From Jejuia sp043557195 (GTDB lineage Bacteria > Bacteroidota > Bacteroidia > Flavobacteriales > Flavobacteriaceae): a stretch of 64,000 nucleotides of DNA. Positions 34,499 to 44,037 of this stretch are shown here, piece after piece. The notes beneath the pieces are model-generated. The model made no database searches, was not told the DNA's origin, and saw nothing but the letters and a program-made list of their open reading frames with translations. The stretch is taken from positions 930,001-994,000 of the forward strand of contig CP121314.1 in the NCBI GenBank assembly GCA_043557195.1, in the 5' to 3' direction. The translations under genes and the position numbers were made by a program. The first letter of the stretch is position 1, and each line of letters begins with the position of its first letter.

Positions 34499-34687
34499 AG
34501 AGGCAAATGATTGAATCTTCTGTAACAATCGCTAAAATACACTTTTTTTAGGATGAAAGTAATGTTTTTAAGGATAAAAGGGGCGTTTTTAAAAAAAAAT
34601 CTGCTTCTGTTTTTATACTATTACGGAGCAGTTTTTCACTTTTATCTTGTCTGACTTTAAAATGGAACTCTCAATTATATTTTTAAT

Positions 34688-34695
34688 TACTTTTG
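34688..34695 (+). promoter_or_regulatory. Candidate -7 box of the plus-strand membrane-protein gene
   Basis: TACTTTTG fits TAnnTTTG and lies 15 bp before the ATG at 34711. It overlaps the TTG that an ORF search would take as the start, which supports the ATG at 34711. No TTG occurs at the expected upstream spacing. The rest of the 212-bp divergent spacer (34499-34710) shows no other feature. Confidence 0.4.
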
Positions 34696-34710
34696 AACAA
34701 ATGCATAGCA

Positions 34711-36018
34711 ATGCCTAACATATTGAATTCTTCTTTTTGGAACACAAAACGATTACTTCTTTTTAGTTGTATTTCTACAATAGTTTACTTTATTCTTAGA
34801 ACTGAAACGTTTACAAGATTGCATGTTCCATACGGAGATGAAAGCAGTTTTCTAAAGGCTATTTATAACATTGAAGCTAATGGCTTTCTAGCTGAATGGA
34901 TGGCGGGCAACTTTTCACCTTCATTTTTTTTAGCCTCTTATCCATTCACTTTATTATTTGAAAATCCTTTGAATAATTTCAGAATAGTCTCTCTCATATG
35001 CACCATCATTTCAGTTATTTTACTTTACAATTTTGCCAAAAATAAACTAAAACTTAACGGCATATTCCTATATTCAAGTTTAATTCTAATTATTAATTTT
35101 TTAGGCTACAGAATATTTTGGCAAGGAATAAACGATGACTTTTTACATTTATTAGTTATTTATTCTGTAACACTACTTTTTAATATTCATGTAGAAACAA
35201 AAATCAAACATATTGTATTTCTTGGTATTGTAATTGGGTTGATTATTGGTACAAGAATCTCAGCATTTATTATACTTCCAGGGTATATTTTCTTTCTATA
35301 TCGGGATTTCAAAACCATGATGAAAGTTGGTGCAATTGCTTTAATGGTCGGGTTTTGTTTGCACGCTCCATCTTTATTGGCTAATAAATCACTTTCTTCA
35401 ATTAATAAAGATCCAGAAAACGGGTTGACATGGGCGCAATTAAATTACGTATCTCAATTATATATTTACGAAAATAAAATTCCTGAACATACAAGAATAA
35501 CTTGGGAAGAACTTCAAAATTATATTGATACTTACGGAAGTACTCATTTGCCAAAGACTTTTATTGAAAGCGTAACGTTTAATTGGAGTTATAGTATTAA
35601 AGAGTTTTTTAATGAGTTGTGGTTTACACTTCACGCCATATTTTTTAGGTTTTTTGGATTAGGCCTTTTTGTGATTTTAGCTTTCAGTTACAAAATGTTG
35701 AAAAAAGAAAAACTCATTAGAGAGGAGCTTAAATTTACCAAATCGTTTTTTCTTTTTTTATGGTGCTACACATTTTTACTTTGCTTTGTTGTTTTAACTA
35801 GTTTAGAAATACGATGGTATACTAGTTTTATATTTTTAGGAATTCTATTTTTCCATCAACTGCTTGAAAACACGGAATGGTTAAAATTCAAAATAAAATC
35901 AGAAAAGATATTGAATATCAACTTAATTTTGCTTTTAATATATCAAGCAAAATTTATTTTTACGGATAGTAATTTACTTTCTGATGTTTTAAGAAAAGTG
36001 GCCCCAAGCATCTTTTAA
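34711..36018 (+). CDS. Polytopic membrane protein, GT39/ArnT-like
   Basis: 435 residues from the ATG (MPNILNSSFW). About ten membrane helices. The loop after helix 1 contains PYGDESSFLKAIYNIEANGF, with the Asp-Glu expected in the first periplasmic loop of GT-C transferases of the PMT/ArnT type. These use a polyprenyl-phosphate sugar as donor. It is the only plus-strand gene inside the 39-kb locus, is divergent from the cytidylyltransferase gene and convergent with the SGNH gene 18 bp away. It must therefore have its own promoter. Confidence 0.65.
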   Translation: MPNILNSSFWNTKRLLLFSCISTIVYFILRTETFTRLHVPYGDESSFLKAIYNIEANGFLAEWMAGNFSPSFFLASYPFTLLFENPLNNFRIVSLICTIISVILLYNFAKNKLKLNGIFLYSSLILIINFLGYRIFWQGINDDFLHLLVIYSVTLLFNIHVETKIKHIVFLGIVIGLIIGTRISAFIILPGYIFFLYRDFKTMMKVGAIALMVGFCLHAPSLLANKSLSSINKDPENGLTWAQLNYVSQLYIYENKIPEHTRITWEELQNYIDTYGSTHLPKTFIESVTFNWSYSIKEFFNELWFTLHAIFFRFFGLGLFVILAFSYKMLKKEKLIREELKFTKSFFLFLWCYTFLLCFVVLTSLEIRWYTSFIFLGILFFHQLLENTEWLKFKIKSEKILNINLILLLIYQAKFIFTDSNLLSDVLRKVAPSIF

Positions 36019-36036
36019 TTCTATTGAAGAAACGCG

Positions 36037-36939
36037 TTAATCTAAAGAAGACAGGTAATCGTTTAATTCTGAAGTGAAAATTTTGGCTCCAGCAATATTT
36101 AAATGTGCATTATCATAATAATTTACGCTATCAAGATATGCCTTGTTTGATGTGTCATAAACAAATACTTTGCTTACATGTTTATCAATAAGTTTCTCAA
36201 GACGACCAATAAAAGCTGTATTATGTGTTCTGTAGCTTGGAGGTAATACACATATTAATTCAATTTCATTGTGTATACATAACTTTTGAAGATTCTGAAA
36301 TGCCTCGACTTTAATTTGGTCTTCCACATTAGTTGTATAGTTGTTTCCAATCTTTTCAATGGTTGAAGGGTGCTTATCAAGCTTCAACAAAGGCTGTGAA
36401 CCAAAACTATCTAAGGGGTTATTTTTATTACCAGATTTTTGCTTGAAACTAATCATGTTTTTATTCAACCTTCCCAAATACAAAAATTTGCTGTAATAGG
36501 GTTGTTTGCCCGTTTCAATAAGTGCATTGTTTACAAAATTGTATTGAGACAACGGTTTTAAAACATCATCTCTAAAAGTTAGCGCATTTTTTTTGAAATA
36601 GAAAGGGTTATCAACTACCAAAATCACCTTTTTAGGAGCCTTATTATATTCTAAAAGTAATTCTAACAAAAACTTATGGAACACTACATCGGAACCGTGA
36701 TAAGATAAATTATAAGTGTCGAGTTTCTGAACTTTTTGAATTTCACCAGCCAGTATATTTCCTGCCCCGATAGACGAACCAAAAATCACAATATCCTTAT
36801 GCATTTTTCCATCTAAAACATATTCTAAACGTTTATCAGCTTGATTGTTTTTTGCAACCTCAAGCAGAAAGAAACTCCCTTTTTCTACAAGAAAAAACAA
36901 CAAACCAAATACGCATATATGTTTCAAAAATTGCTTCAT
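36037..36939 (-). CDS. SGNH-hydrolase-like partner of the O-acyltransferase
   Basis: 300 residues with an N-terminal membrane anchor or signal (KHICVFGLLFFLVEKGSFFLL). DIVIFGSSIGAGNIL has the GxS nucleophile block and YYDNAHLNIAGAKIF near the C-terminus has the D-x2-H dyad, the order found in SGNH/AlgJ-like proteins. The gene abuts the MBOAT gene (stop and start adjacent). In alginate and similar pathways such proteins work outside the membrane with an MBOAT partner to O-acetylate the polymer. The acyl group and the target are unknown here. Confidence 0.75.
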   Translation of the reverse strand: MKQFLKHICVFGLLFFLVEKGSFFLLEVAKNNQADKRLEYVLDGKMHKDIVIFGSSIGAGNILAGEIQKVQKLDTYNLSYHGSDVVFHKFLLELLLEYNKAPKKVILVVDNPFYFKKNALTFRDDVLKPLSQYNFVNNALIETGKQPYYSKFLYLGRLNKNMISFKQKSGNKNNPLDSFGSQPLLKLDKHPSTIEKIGNNYTTNVEDQIKVEAFQNLQKLCIHNEIELICVLPPSYRTHNTAFIGRLEKLIDKHVSKVFVYDTSNKAYLDSVNYYDNAHLNIAGAKIFTSELNDYLSSLD

Positions 36940-38379
36940 TTAAAACTGAAAATAGATGAATTCTTGTGGTGTTTCATTACTAAAAAGTAATACTAAAGCC
37001 ATCAAAATCATATAAAAACTCCATTTTAATAGTCTTGATTTATTCCTAAACAATACTTCAATAGCATATTGGTGTTTTCTACCAATCCATTCTATTATCA
37101 TAAAAACAAAAATAAGAATGATGATATCTTTAGGTCTTATCAAAGGAATTGTAAAAAAATCTTTTAATAGCATTTCCTGTATGTAATTAAATGCATGAGT
37201 TATATTTTCTGCTCTAAAAAATATCCAAGCCAAAACGGTAAGTAAAAAAGTAAGTAACATACCAAAACACTCTTTAAAATTTGGCAACACACTATCCTGT
37301 GCAACGACGTTTAAATGATTCCTATTGCGTTTACCAAGTAGCAATGGCAAGAAGTAAAGCGCATTCAAAAGACCCCATACAATAAACGTCCAATTGGCAC
37401 CATGCCAGAATCCACTAACTACAAAAATCACAAAAGTATTCCTGATTTTATTCCATGTACTGCCCCTACTACCTCCTAGCGGAATATATAGATAATCTCT
37501 AAACCAAGTAGATAAAGATATATGCCAACGTCTCCAAAACTCAGCAATATCTCTTGAGAAATATGGAAACGCAAAATTCTGTTTCAAATTAAAACCAAAG
37601 AGTCTCGCAGTACCAATTGCAATATCTGAGTAACCCGAAAAATCACCATAAATCTGAAAGGTAAAAAACAAAGCACCTAGAAATAAGGTACTACCTGAAT
37701 AAGCGGCAGAATTATTAAAAATCAAGTTTGCATATTCCGCACAACTATCGGCAATTACTACTTTTTTAAATAAACCCCAAAGGATTTGTTTGCAACCATC
37801 TGTTGCTTTTGAGTAATGAAATTTTCTTTTTTGGTAAAATTGTGGCAATAGGTTCGTTGCTCTTTCAATAGGACCTGCCACTAATTGGGGGAAAAAGCTA
37901 ACAAACGCAAGAAACGAAACCAAATCTCGTGTTGGCTCTAGTTTTCTTCTATACACATCAATGGAGTGACTTAATGTTTGAAACGTGTAAAAACTAATCC
38001 CAACTGGCAATATAATATCCAATGTATTAGGCTTTATTTCATTGCCAAAAAATGAAAAAGCAGACACAAAATTATCAACAAAGAAATTGTAATATTTAAA
38101 AAAACCTAAAAACCCCAGATTCACTAATATACTTATCCACAAAAGTGTTTTCCTAACCGGAACTCTATCTTCATTTTTTAGTTTTAAGCCAATCGTATAA
38201 TCTACTAATGAACTAAATACTATTAGGGTAAGAAAGCGATAATCCCACCAACCATAAAACACATAACTAGCCGCGACTAATAGTATGTTTTGAAGCTTTA
38301 GATTTTTTCTAGAAACAAACCAATAGAGCACAAAAACTATTGGAAGAAAAACAGCAAAGTCTAGGGAATTAAATAGCAT
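36940..38379 (-). CDS. MBOAT family O-acyltransferase (AlgI-like)
   Basis: 479 residues with about ten membrane helices. The AlgI-type blocks are LVAGPIERATNLLPQF, FRDYLYIPLGGSRGSTWN and VSGFWHGANWTFIVWGLLNA, the last with the conserved catalytic His in FWHGA. The first block, YVFYGWWDYRFL, is also typical. The protein passes acyl groups, usually acetyl, across the inner membrane to polysaccharide. The SGNH-like gene follows without a gap. Its length agrees with AlgI (about 480-520). Confidence 0.93.
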   Translation of the reverse strand: MLFNSLDFAVFLPIVFVLYWFVSRKNLKLQNILLVAASYVFYGWWDYRFLTLIVFSSLVDYTIGLKLKNEDRVPVRKTLLWISILVNLGFLGFFKYYNFFVDNFVSAFSFFGNEIKPNTLDIILPVGISFYTFQTLSHSIDVYRRKLEPTRDLVSFLAFVSFFPQLVAGPIERATNLLPQFYQKRKFHYSKATDGCKQILWGLFKKVVIADSCAEYANLIFNNSAAYSGSTLFLGALFFTFQIYGDFSGYSDIAIGTARLFGFNLKQNFAFPYFSRDIAEFWRRWHISLSTWFRDYLYIPLGGSRGSTWNKIRNTFVIFVVSGFWHGANWTFIVWGLLNALYFLPLLLGKRNRNHLNVVAQDSVLPNFKECFGMLLTFLLTVLAWIFFRAENITHAFNYIQEMLLKDFFTIPLIRPKDIIILIFVFMIIEWIGRKHQYAIEVLFRNKSRLLKWSFYMILMALVLLFSNETPQEFIYFQF

Positions 38380-38395
38380 TTATTGGAATGGATGT

Positions 38396-39364
38396 CTAAA
38401 TATTTTTCAATTTATGTTTTATCTTTCTTATCAAACGTTGAATTTCTAAAGATTTTGGGTAATTATCATAATAAGCATTACCTCCTTTTAAATGAATCAT
38501 CTCTTTTTCAGCATTATTCACCTCTCGTTTAGATAGTATTTCAGTAATTTGATTACTTATAAACGGAAACATTTGATATTTATCTAACACTAATGTTCTA
38601 GCCTCTTTGATTACCTCCAATCTTGTTTCGTATGCTTTAGAATTTAAAGTTTCCTTTAAAAATTGCTTTATATGTTTATCCTGAGGATCAATTTGAATGA
38701 TGGCTTCACTTGGGAAATAATCTTCAATTCGTTCGCAGCCAAAATATAATGGTACATTGTAACTTAAGAAACAATCAGATATTTTTTCGGTCCAATAGTA
38801 ATCGTTTCTAAAATTCTCATAGGCAATGGTATATTTGGATGTTTTCATTACATCCCATTTACTATCAACTTCCTTTATACCTCTGCCAAATAGATGCACA
38901 AATGGTAAATCTGTAATAGACTCTAAAAAATCCATTCTTTTATTATGCTGAATAGAACTGCGTTGGTTACTTGTTACCCAAACTATTTTATCTTCTTTTT
39001 GTAAATCTTCCGGTTGAAGTTGTTTAAAATAATCGTAATCTTTATCTAAATGCCAAGGTAATGCCGGTTGTGCTAAAACATATTTGCCACCTTGATTTAT
39101 TTGATTATATATTACTGATGCTTTTTTATTGGCGTATTGCCTGTATTTAGAAACTTCGTTGGCTGGCTCTAAGCACAAGTGTAAAATATTATTTGGGTTT
39201 ACTTTAACGCGAACATCAGTTTTGGGATAATCAAGTATCACCAAAAAATCACAGGCATCAACCTCATCCTCTGTAAAGGTAATCTCTCCCCATTTAAAAG
39301 ACTGTTTCGGGGTTTGCCTTTTTATATCTGGATATCGATAATATCTACAAATCTTAACTAACAT
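38396..39364 (-). CDS. Glycosyltransferase family 10-like (alpha-1,3-fucosyltransferase type)
   Basis: 322 residues from the ATG at 39364; a TTG one codon upstream is possible. The C-terminal donor motif YTIAYENFRNDYYWTEKISD at about 182-201 is that of GT10 fucosyltransferases, followed by CFLSYNVPLYFGCERIEDYF. HLFGRG precedes it, as usual. It probably transfers fucose or a related 6-deoxyhexose from a GDP donor. No GDP-fucose genes (gmd, fcl) are in the window. The protein is soluble, with a basic C-terminus. It lies 16 bp before the MBOAT gene. Confidence 0.8.
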   Translation of the reverse strand: MLVKICRYYRYPDIKRQTPKQSFKWGEITFTEDEVDACDFLVILDYPKTDVRVKVNPNNILHLCLEPANEVSKYRQYANKKASVIYNQINQGGKYVLAQPALPWHLDKDYDYFKQLQPEDLQKEDKIVWVTSNQRSSIQHNKRMDFLESITDLPFVHLFGRGIKEVDSKWDVMKTSKYTIAYENFRNDYYWTEKISDCFLSYNVPLYFGCERIEDYFPSEAIIQIDPQDKHIKQFLKETLNSKAYETRLEVIKEARTLVLDKYQMFPFISNQITEILSKREVNNAEKEMIHLKGGNAYYDNYPKSLEIQRLIRKIKHKLKNI

Positions 39365-39382
39365 CAATTTTTTATTAAAAGC

Positions 39383-40261
39383 TTAATACCTTAAACCCTG
39401 TAAATTTATTTTTTGTTCAACAGTTTTTCGCTGTACCGGATTTCTATACTTTAAAACTCTTGGTAAATCTATAATAGTTTTAAAAACCGCCACCACGTAA
39501 CATCTAAAATATTTCGAATCTTTAAAAGCATACTTCACTAAGTTATGCCATAATACTTTTACAACCTTTTTTAAGGGATACTTATAGTATACTATATAAA
39601 AGTTAATACTATTTTTTAGTTGTCGTTGAAATCTATAATAATTTCTACCTCTTTTTTTTCTTAATTCTATATCTACTCTATGGTTCACTTTTATATTAGG
39701 CTCATATAAGATGGTATATCCCATATCTAAAACTTCTATGGCAACTGCCGTTTCTTCTCCGTAAATATCCATCCATACCGGAAACCCATTTGTTGCATCA
39801 TAAATATGCTTTCGTATTGCAAAACCACAACCTACAAAATCGCTTGCATGATGAGCTTCTAATTGTTTTGATTTTTTGAGGGCTTGAGCATCTGATTCAA
39901 ACAATCCTCTGACTTCTTGAAATGCAATGATACCGAGTTTAGAGTTTTGATTAAAACATGTTTCAACTGAGGCAATAAAATTATTGCTTATAGGATGTGC
40001 ATCATCATCTAAACCAATAAAAATGGTGCCTTTTGCCTTTTTATAAAGGATATTTCGCGCTGGTGATGCGCTAATACTTTTTTTAGAGATTGTCCATTCT
40101 ACCCAATTATAGTTATTTACTAATACTTCAGTATCTGAGCATCCATCAATAAATACAAGAACTTCATGACGGGAACTATCTATTATAAGCTTTAGTTTAT
40201 CAAGCGTAATTGCTAAATCTTTTGCACGGTGTTTTGTAACAATTAAAAAAGATACTTCCAT
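39383..40261 (-). CDS. Glycosyltransferase family 2
   Basis: 292 residues, GT-A fold. VSFLIVTKHRAKDLAITLDK and LVFIDGCSDTEVL stand for the first two strands; TIFIGLDDDAHPISNNF gives the DDD metal site. YGEETAVAIEVLDMGY carries the later acidic catalytic motif. A short hydrophobic stretch around 235-260 is not convincing as a membrane anchor. It lies 12 bp after the GT4 gene and 18 bp before the GT10-like gene. Substrate unknown. Confidence 0.86.
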   Translation of the reverse strand: MEVSFLIVTKHRAKDLAITLDKLKLIIDSSRHEVLVFIDGCSDTEVLVNNYNWVEWTISKKSISASPARNILYKKAKGTIFIGLDDDAHPISNNFIASVETCFNQNSKLGIIAFQEVRGLFESDAQALKKSKQLEAHHASDFVGCGFAIRKHIYDATNGFPVWMDIYGEETAVAIEVLDMGYTILYEPNIKVNHRVDIELRKKRGRNYYRFQRQLKNSINFYIVYYKYPLKKVVKVLWHNLVKYAFKDSKYFRCYVVAVFKTIIDLPRVLKYRNPVQRKTVEQKINLQGLRY

Positions 40262-40273
40262 CTGGCTTAAACC

Positions 40274-41413
40274 TTATAACATTATGTCTTTATACAACTG
40301 AACAATTTCTGGACGTAAGGTAGCACGTTTATAATTATTTTCAATAAAACTCACATTATAATCTTGTGCTTTGATTCTTAATTGTGAATCGTTTATGGCA
40401 GCTTTTATTAATTTAGAAATAGCAATAAAATCTAAAGGATTTTCTATTAAAAAGCCATTTACCCCATGCTTTATAACTTCGGAAGTAGCTCCTCCTGGAT
40501 TTGATTGAATAGGGAATGCCCCCATGGCCATAGCCTCTAAAAGTGAATTTGGCATACCATCAGAAAGATTATTTCCTAAATGTATAAGACTTTTACCCAT
40601 TAGTTCCAATAACTTTTCATTTTGAAGTCTTTCATGGCGTGGATGAATACTATAAACTAGTTCTCTAAAAGTGTTAGACTCCTTTATATAATTTTCAATT
40701 TCTTTATCTGTACTATAAACATGAAATTCAATATTCTTTATTAATTCCATCGGAAGGACTTCTATTGCTTTAACAATTTGCAATGCCTCTCCTGAATCAT
40801 ATTGATAGCCTTTAAATACTATTAAGTTTCTTTCTTTCTGCGGTTTAATTTTGTGTTTCTCAACATTAAGACCACCATTGCCAGGGAAAACATAAGATTT
40901 CTTTTTAAACCCTAATTTATTAAGTAGTGTAACATCTCTTTTACAATCTGAAATCAATACATCTACTCTATTCATAAAGTGCTTAACTTCATCATCAGTA
41001 GTTCCCCTTTTTTTATAATAATACACATCACTTCCCCATGAGGAATATATTAATGGAATATTATTTTGTTCCATCACAGGTAAAATTGAAAACCCTGTTA
41101 ATTGCATTTCGAAACAGTGTACAATATCTGGTTTTATGTTTTTGATACTTTCATCTAAAACACTTGTTATACTTTTTTCGTTCAGTTTCTGTATTACTTT
41201 ATATAAATTTGGAAGGCTTTTTTTAATAGTTTGCCTTAGAGGATAATTCTTTTTCAACCGCCAACCTTTGATTTGAGATACCCATTGTATCCGAGGAGAT
41301 ACTGTTCCATCATCATTAACATCAAGCCAATATACTTCATACTCAGAACCCTCCAGTTGGTTAACCCATTGAAAAAAGTGGTGGTTTGGTATGGCAACCA
41401 TTAAAATCTTCAT
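40274..41413 (-). CDS. Glycosyltransferase family 4
   Basis: 379 residues, GT-B fold. IVHCFEMQLTGFSILPVM and IPLIYSSWGSDVYYYKKRG lie in the N-terminal half. The donor half contains VFKGYQYDSGEALQIVKAIE and NLSDGMPNSLLEAMAMGAFP, with Asp-x7-Glu in place of Glu-x7-Glu, then NPGGATSEVI and GVNGFLIENP. Its start shares a base with the stop of the GT2 gene before it. Substrate unknown. Confidence 0.88.
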   Translation of the reverse strand: MKILMVAIPNHHFFQWVNQLEGSEYEVYWLDVNDDGTVSPRIQWVSQIKGWRLKKNYPLRQTIKKSLPNLYKVIQKLNEKSITSVLDESIKNIKPDIVHCFEMQLTGFSILPVMEQNNIPLIYSSWGSDVYYYKKRGTTDDEVKHFMNRVDVLISDCKRDVTLLNKLGFKKKSYVFPGNGGLNVEKHKIKPQKERNLIVFKGYQYDSGEALQIVKAIEVLPMELIKNIEFHVYSTDKEIENYIKESNTFRELVYSIHPRHERLQNEKLLELMGKSLIHLGNNLSDGMPNSLLEAMAMGAFPIQSNPGGATSEVIKHGVNGFLIENPLDFIAISKLIKAAINDSQLRIKAQDYNVSFIENNYKRATLRPEIVQLYKDIML

Positions 41414-42363
41414 TACAACTTAAATAACGGTTTAAATTTGGTATCTCCTTTTCTGATGATTTTAAATATTCCATAGAAAAAACGTATGCGTAGGCATTTC
41501 AACTTCAAAATAAAATTATAGCATAACTCTTTTTCTCTTATAAAACCTAAGCACTTACTACCAGCTTTAAAGTTACGCTCTGCGAGTGCTTGTCTGAAAA
41601 AACCTAAAGTCATTTTCAAAATTGATAACTTAACTGGCCGTGATTGAGATAGTTTTAGAACGGTACCTTTAGCTTCAAAGTATGACGCTAAACCATAATC
41701 TACATTGCTATAAAAATTAGCTGTAGAGGACTCTCCTCCAATACGATAATAAATCAATTCTTTATTGATAATTGCTAAGGACTTACTTTCAAATAATGCT
41801 CTAGCGTATAATTCATGATCTTCAAGAATATGTAAATCTTCTCTTATAGGCAAATACGGTTTTAAGCTATTTGCTTTCCAAAGCGGAGCTACCATCATCA
41901 TTGGAAAACCTCCAGTAACAAATGCTTCGAATAGATTATTGGGTTGATTAGTTAAAGATGAAACATCTTCTTGATCAAAAAGTTTTTCATTAAAAATTCC
42001 TGAAAAAGCCCGAAGTTTACAAACCACCAAATCATTGTTTTTAATAGCTTCCATTTTCAATTTTAAATGATCAGGATGCATAATATCATCACTATCAAAA
42101 AACTGAATATAATCTCCTTTTATTTTTAAAACCCCATAGTTTCTGCAGGCACTTGGGCCTTTTACCAAATCATGTGGTCTTTTATATAGCTTAAACTTCC
42201 CGTCATTTTTAACTAGTTGTTTTAAAGTTTCAAGCGTTTTATCAGTACTCCCATCATCTACTATAATACATTCCCAATCGGTATAGGTTTGCCCCTTAAT
42301 AGAATTTATAGTTTCTTCTATTACATGTGCTCTGTTATATATGGGCATGATGATGGATATCAT
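41413..42363 (-). CDS. Glycosyltransferase family 2, tandem paralogue 3
   Basis: 316 residues, GT-A fold. ISIIMPIYNRAHVIEETI, CIIVDDGSTDKTLETL and YIQFFDSDDIMHPDHL are the nucleotide and metal sites. The segment KRPHDLVKGPSACRNYG is shared in modified form by the next two GT2 genes upstream (42363-43316 and 44012-45010), which points to a common ancestor by local duplication. One-base overlaps with both neighbours indicate translational coupling. Confidence 0.9.
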   Translation of the reverse strand: MISIIMPIYNRAHVIEETINSIKGQTYTDWECIIVDDGSTDKTLETLKQLVKNDGKFKLYKRPHDLVKGPSACRNYGVLKIKGDYIQFFDSDDIMHPDHLKLKMEAIKNNDLVVCKLRAFSGIFNEKLFDQEDVSSLTNQPNNLFEAFVTGGFPMMMVAPLWKANSLKPYLPIREDLHILEDHELYARALFESKSLAIINKELIYYRIGGESSTANFYSNVDYGLASYFEAKGTVLKLSQSRPVKLSILKMTLGFFRQALAERNFKAGSKCLGFIREKELCYNFILKLKCLRIRFFYGIFKIIRKGDTKFKPLFKL

Positions 42364-43316
42364 TATTTAAATACAATTATTTTAAGAATATAAATTTGAG
42401 ATTTAAATGTATCCATCAAAGTTAATTGCGGACTTGAATACACATATCGTAATTTTAAATAATATTCAATGAAGTCTTCAATTCGCTTAACCATACTTTT
42501 TTCAAACTTAAGTCCTGCATAAAATGCCCAAAGTGCTTTTTTTGCAATAGTTTTATTAAAAGCTGCATCTACATCTAACATATAATCCTTTGCCAATTTC
42601 AAACATTGATAGCGGTAGTAAAACACATCATATAATTTTTTGGTGGTTAAATTAACTTTTGCACTTATTTGACTCTTGTGGCCATCACCACTTTTAATGG
42701 TAGCAAGCACCTTATCCAAAATTTGGAAATTCGGTTTTAAAGCCAACATTCTTATATGAAATTCATTATCTTGATATCTCATAATGTCTTCATTAAACAA
42801 CATCTTATCTTGAAGATAACTACGTTTCCACATAAAACAACAGGTTTGCAATTCTATGCGCTCCATAGCATAATTAAAAAATAAACTTTTACCATTATCA
42901 TAGATAAACTTACTATCTCTAAATTCGGTTAAATTATAATTGGTATAATTATTTCTATGCACCACTGCATCACATTCTGATGTAAATGCATTTACTTTTT
43001 CCTCTAGGAAATTTGGTCTCATAATATCATCACTATCAAACCAGTTAACATACTCACCTTTGGCCAATGTAAATCCATAATTTCTGCAACTATTAGCGCC
43101 TTTAACCTCTGTATTTGGACGTTTTACGAATACAAATCTTGAATCTTTTTTTGAATATAAAGCAATTGCATGTTCGGTATCATCGCTGCTACCATCATCC
43201 ACTATAATACACTCCCAATTTTGATATGTTTGGTTTGCAATAGTATCTAAAGTTGACCTTATGATAGAGGCTCTATTATATACTGGAATTATAATTGAGA
43301 CTAATTGTGTTTTCAA
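42363..43316 (-). CDS. Glycosyltransferase family 2, tandem paralogue 2
   Basis: 317 residues from a TTG start. VSIIIPVYNRASIIRSTLD, CIIVDDGSSDDTEHAI and YVNWFDSDDIMRPNFL form the GT-A donor site. It shares KRPNTEVKGANSCRNYG with its neighbours. The C-terminal third (from about 215) differs from the paralogues, where acceptor specificity normally lies. The gene lies one base after the small methyltransferase-like gene. Confidence 0.9.
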   Translation of the reverse strand: MKTQLVSIIIPVYNRASIIRSTLDTIANQTYQNWECIIVDDGSSDDTEHAIALYSKKDSRFVFVKRPNTEVKGANSCRNYGFTLAKGEYVNWFDSDDIMRPNFLEEKVNAFTSECDAVVHRNNYTNYNLTEFRDSKFIYDNGKSLFFNYAMERIELQTCCFMWKRSYLQDKMLFNEDIMRYQDNEFHIRMLALKPNFQILDKVLATIKSGDGHKSQISAKVNLTTKKLYDVFYYRYQCLKLAKDYMLDVDAAFNKTIAKKALWAFYAGLKFEKSMVKRIEDFIEYYLKLRYVYSSPQLTLMDTFKSQIYILKIIVFK

Positions 43317-43317
43317 T

Positions 43318-44037
43318 TTAAACCGAAGTTATATACTTATAGTTGCTTGTAGCTATAACAAATACACTTTTATTTCCAATAAATTCCCTAGTCTCTATTG
43401 AAATGCTATTTTGCTCTAAAACATACAATAACTCATTCGCTGTTTCCTTTTCAGAATCCCTTTCAAAATCATCAAAAAGGATAATAAATTGGTCGTCTGA
43501 ATGAAAGTTTTGTGCTAAAGTAACAATATCAAATCTGGAATACCTAAGGCTCCTTATTGGTCCATCTACTATGTATAAATCAAAAGTTTTTGTAATATGA
43601 TTTTGAATATTATTGTAACTGTTATACTCAAAAGTTTTATACCTCTGTTTTGTAAGGTTTAATATTTTTACATTTGATTTGTCTGATAGACTAAACTTTT
43701 CCAAAAAGAGCGTTTGCCATTCGTCGTTATGTTCTATTATAATGTGTTCACAAATTTTAGAATAATTATCGATATATGTAGACACAAATTTTGAAGACTC
43801 ACCCAATCCAAACTCCAATATATTCTCTGGCTTGTAATCAGAAAGTATGCGATGAAGCACATAAAAAAAGGCATAATTACCTGCCCATCTTCCAACATTT
43901 AAAGGTAGATTTTCTAAAGGTTTCTTTCCTCGAATACTATCATGAAAAACATGAGCCCATTCGAGTTCTTTTAACTGCAAATAAGATTTTCTTTGTAGTT
44001 TTATTTGTTCTCTAATTATCTTTATAATTCTTTTCAC
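43318..44037 (-). CDS. Class I methyltransferase-like protein
   Basis: 239 residues from a GTG start that lies 26 bp inside the upstream gene. ILEFGLGESSKFVSTYI at about 77-93 resembles motif I of class I S-adenosylmethionine-dependent enzymes, HIIIEHNDEW motif II and DLYIVDGPIRSLRYSRFD the later acidic strand; FIILFDDFERDSEKET is the metal-binding-like region of O-methyltransferases. The N-terminus is very basic. It probably methylates a sugar or the chain end, but the substrate is unknown. Confidence 0.65.
   Translation of the reverse strand: MKRIIKIIREQIKLQRKSYLQLKELEWAHVFHDSIRGKKPLENLPLNVGRWAGNYAFFYVLHRILSDYKPENILEFGLGESSKFVSTYIDNYSKICEHIIIEHNDEWQTLFLEKFSLSDKSNVKILNLTKQRYKTFEYNSYNNIQNHITKTFDLYIVDGPIRSLRYSRFDIVTLAQNFHSDDQFIILFDDFERDSEKETANELLYVLEQNSISIETREFIGNKSVFVIATSNYKYITSV

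Noticed and set aside
34499..34710. Possible transposon remnant at the strand switch inside the polysaccharide locus
   Set aside because: No terminal inverted repeats, target duplications or transposase fragments were seen.
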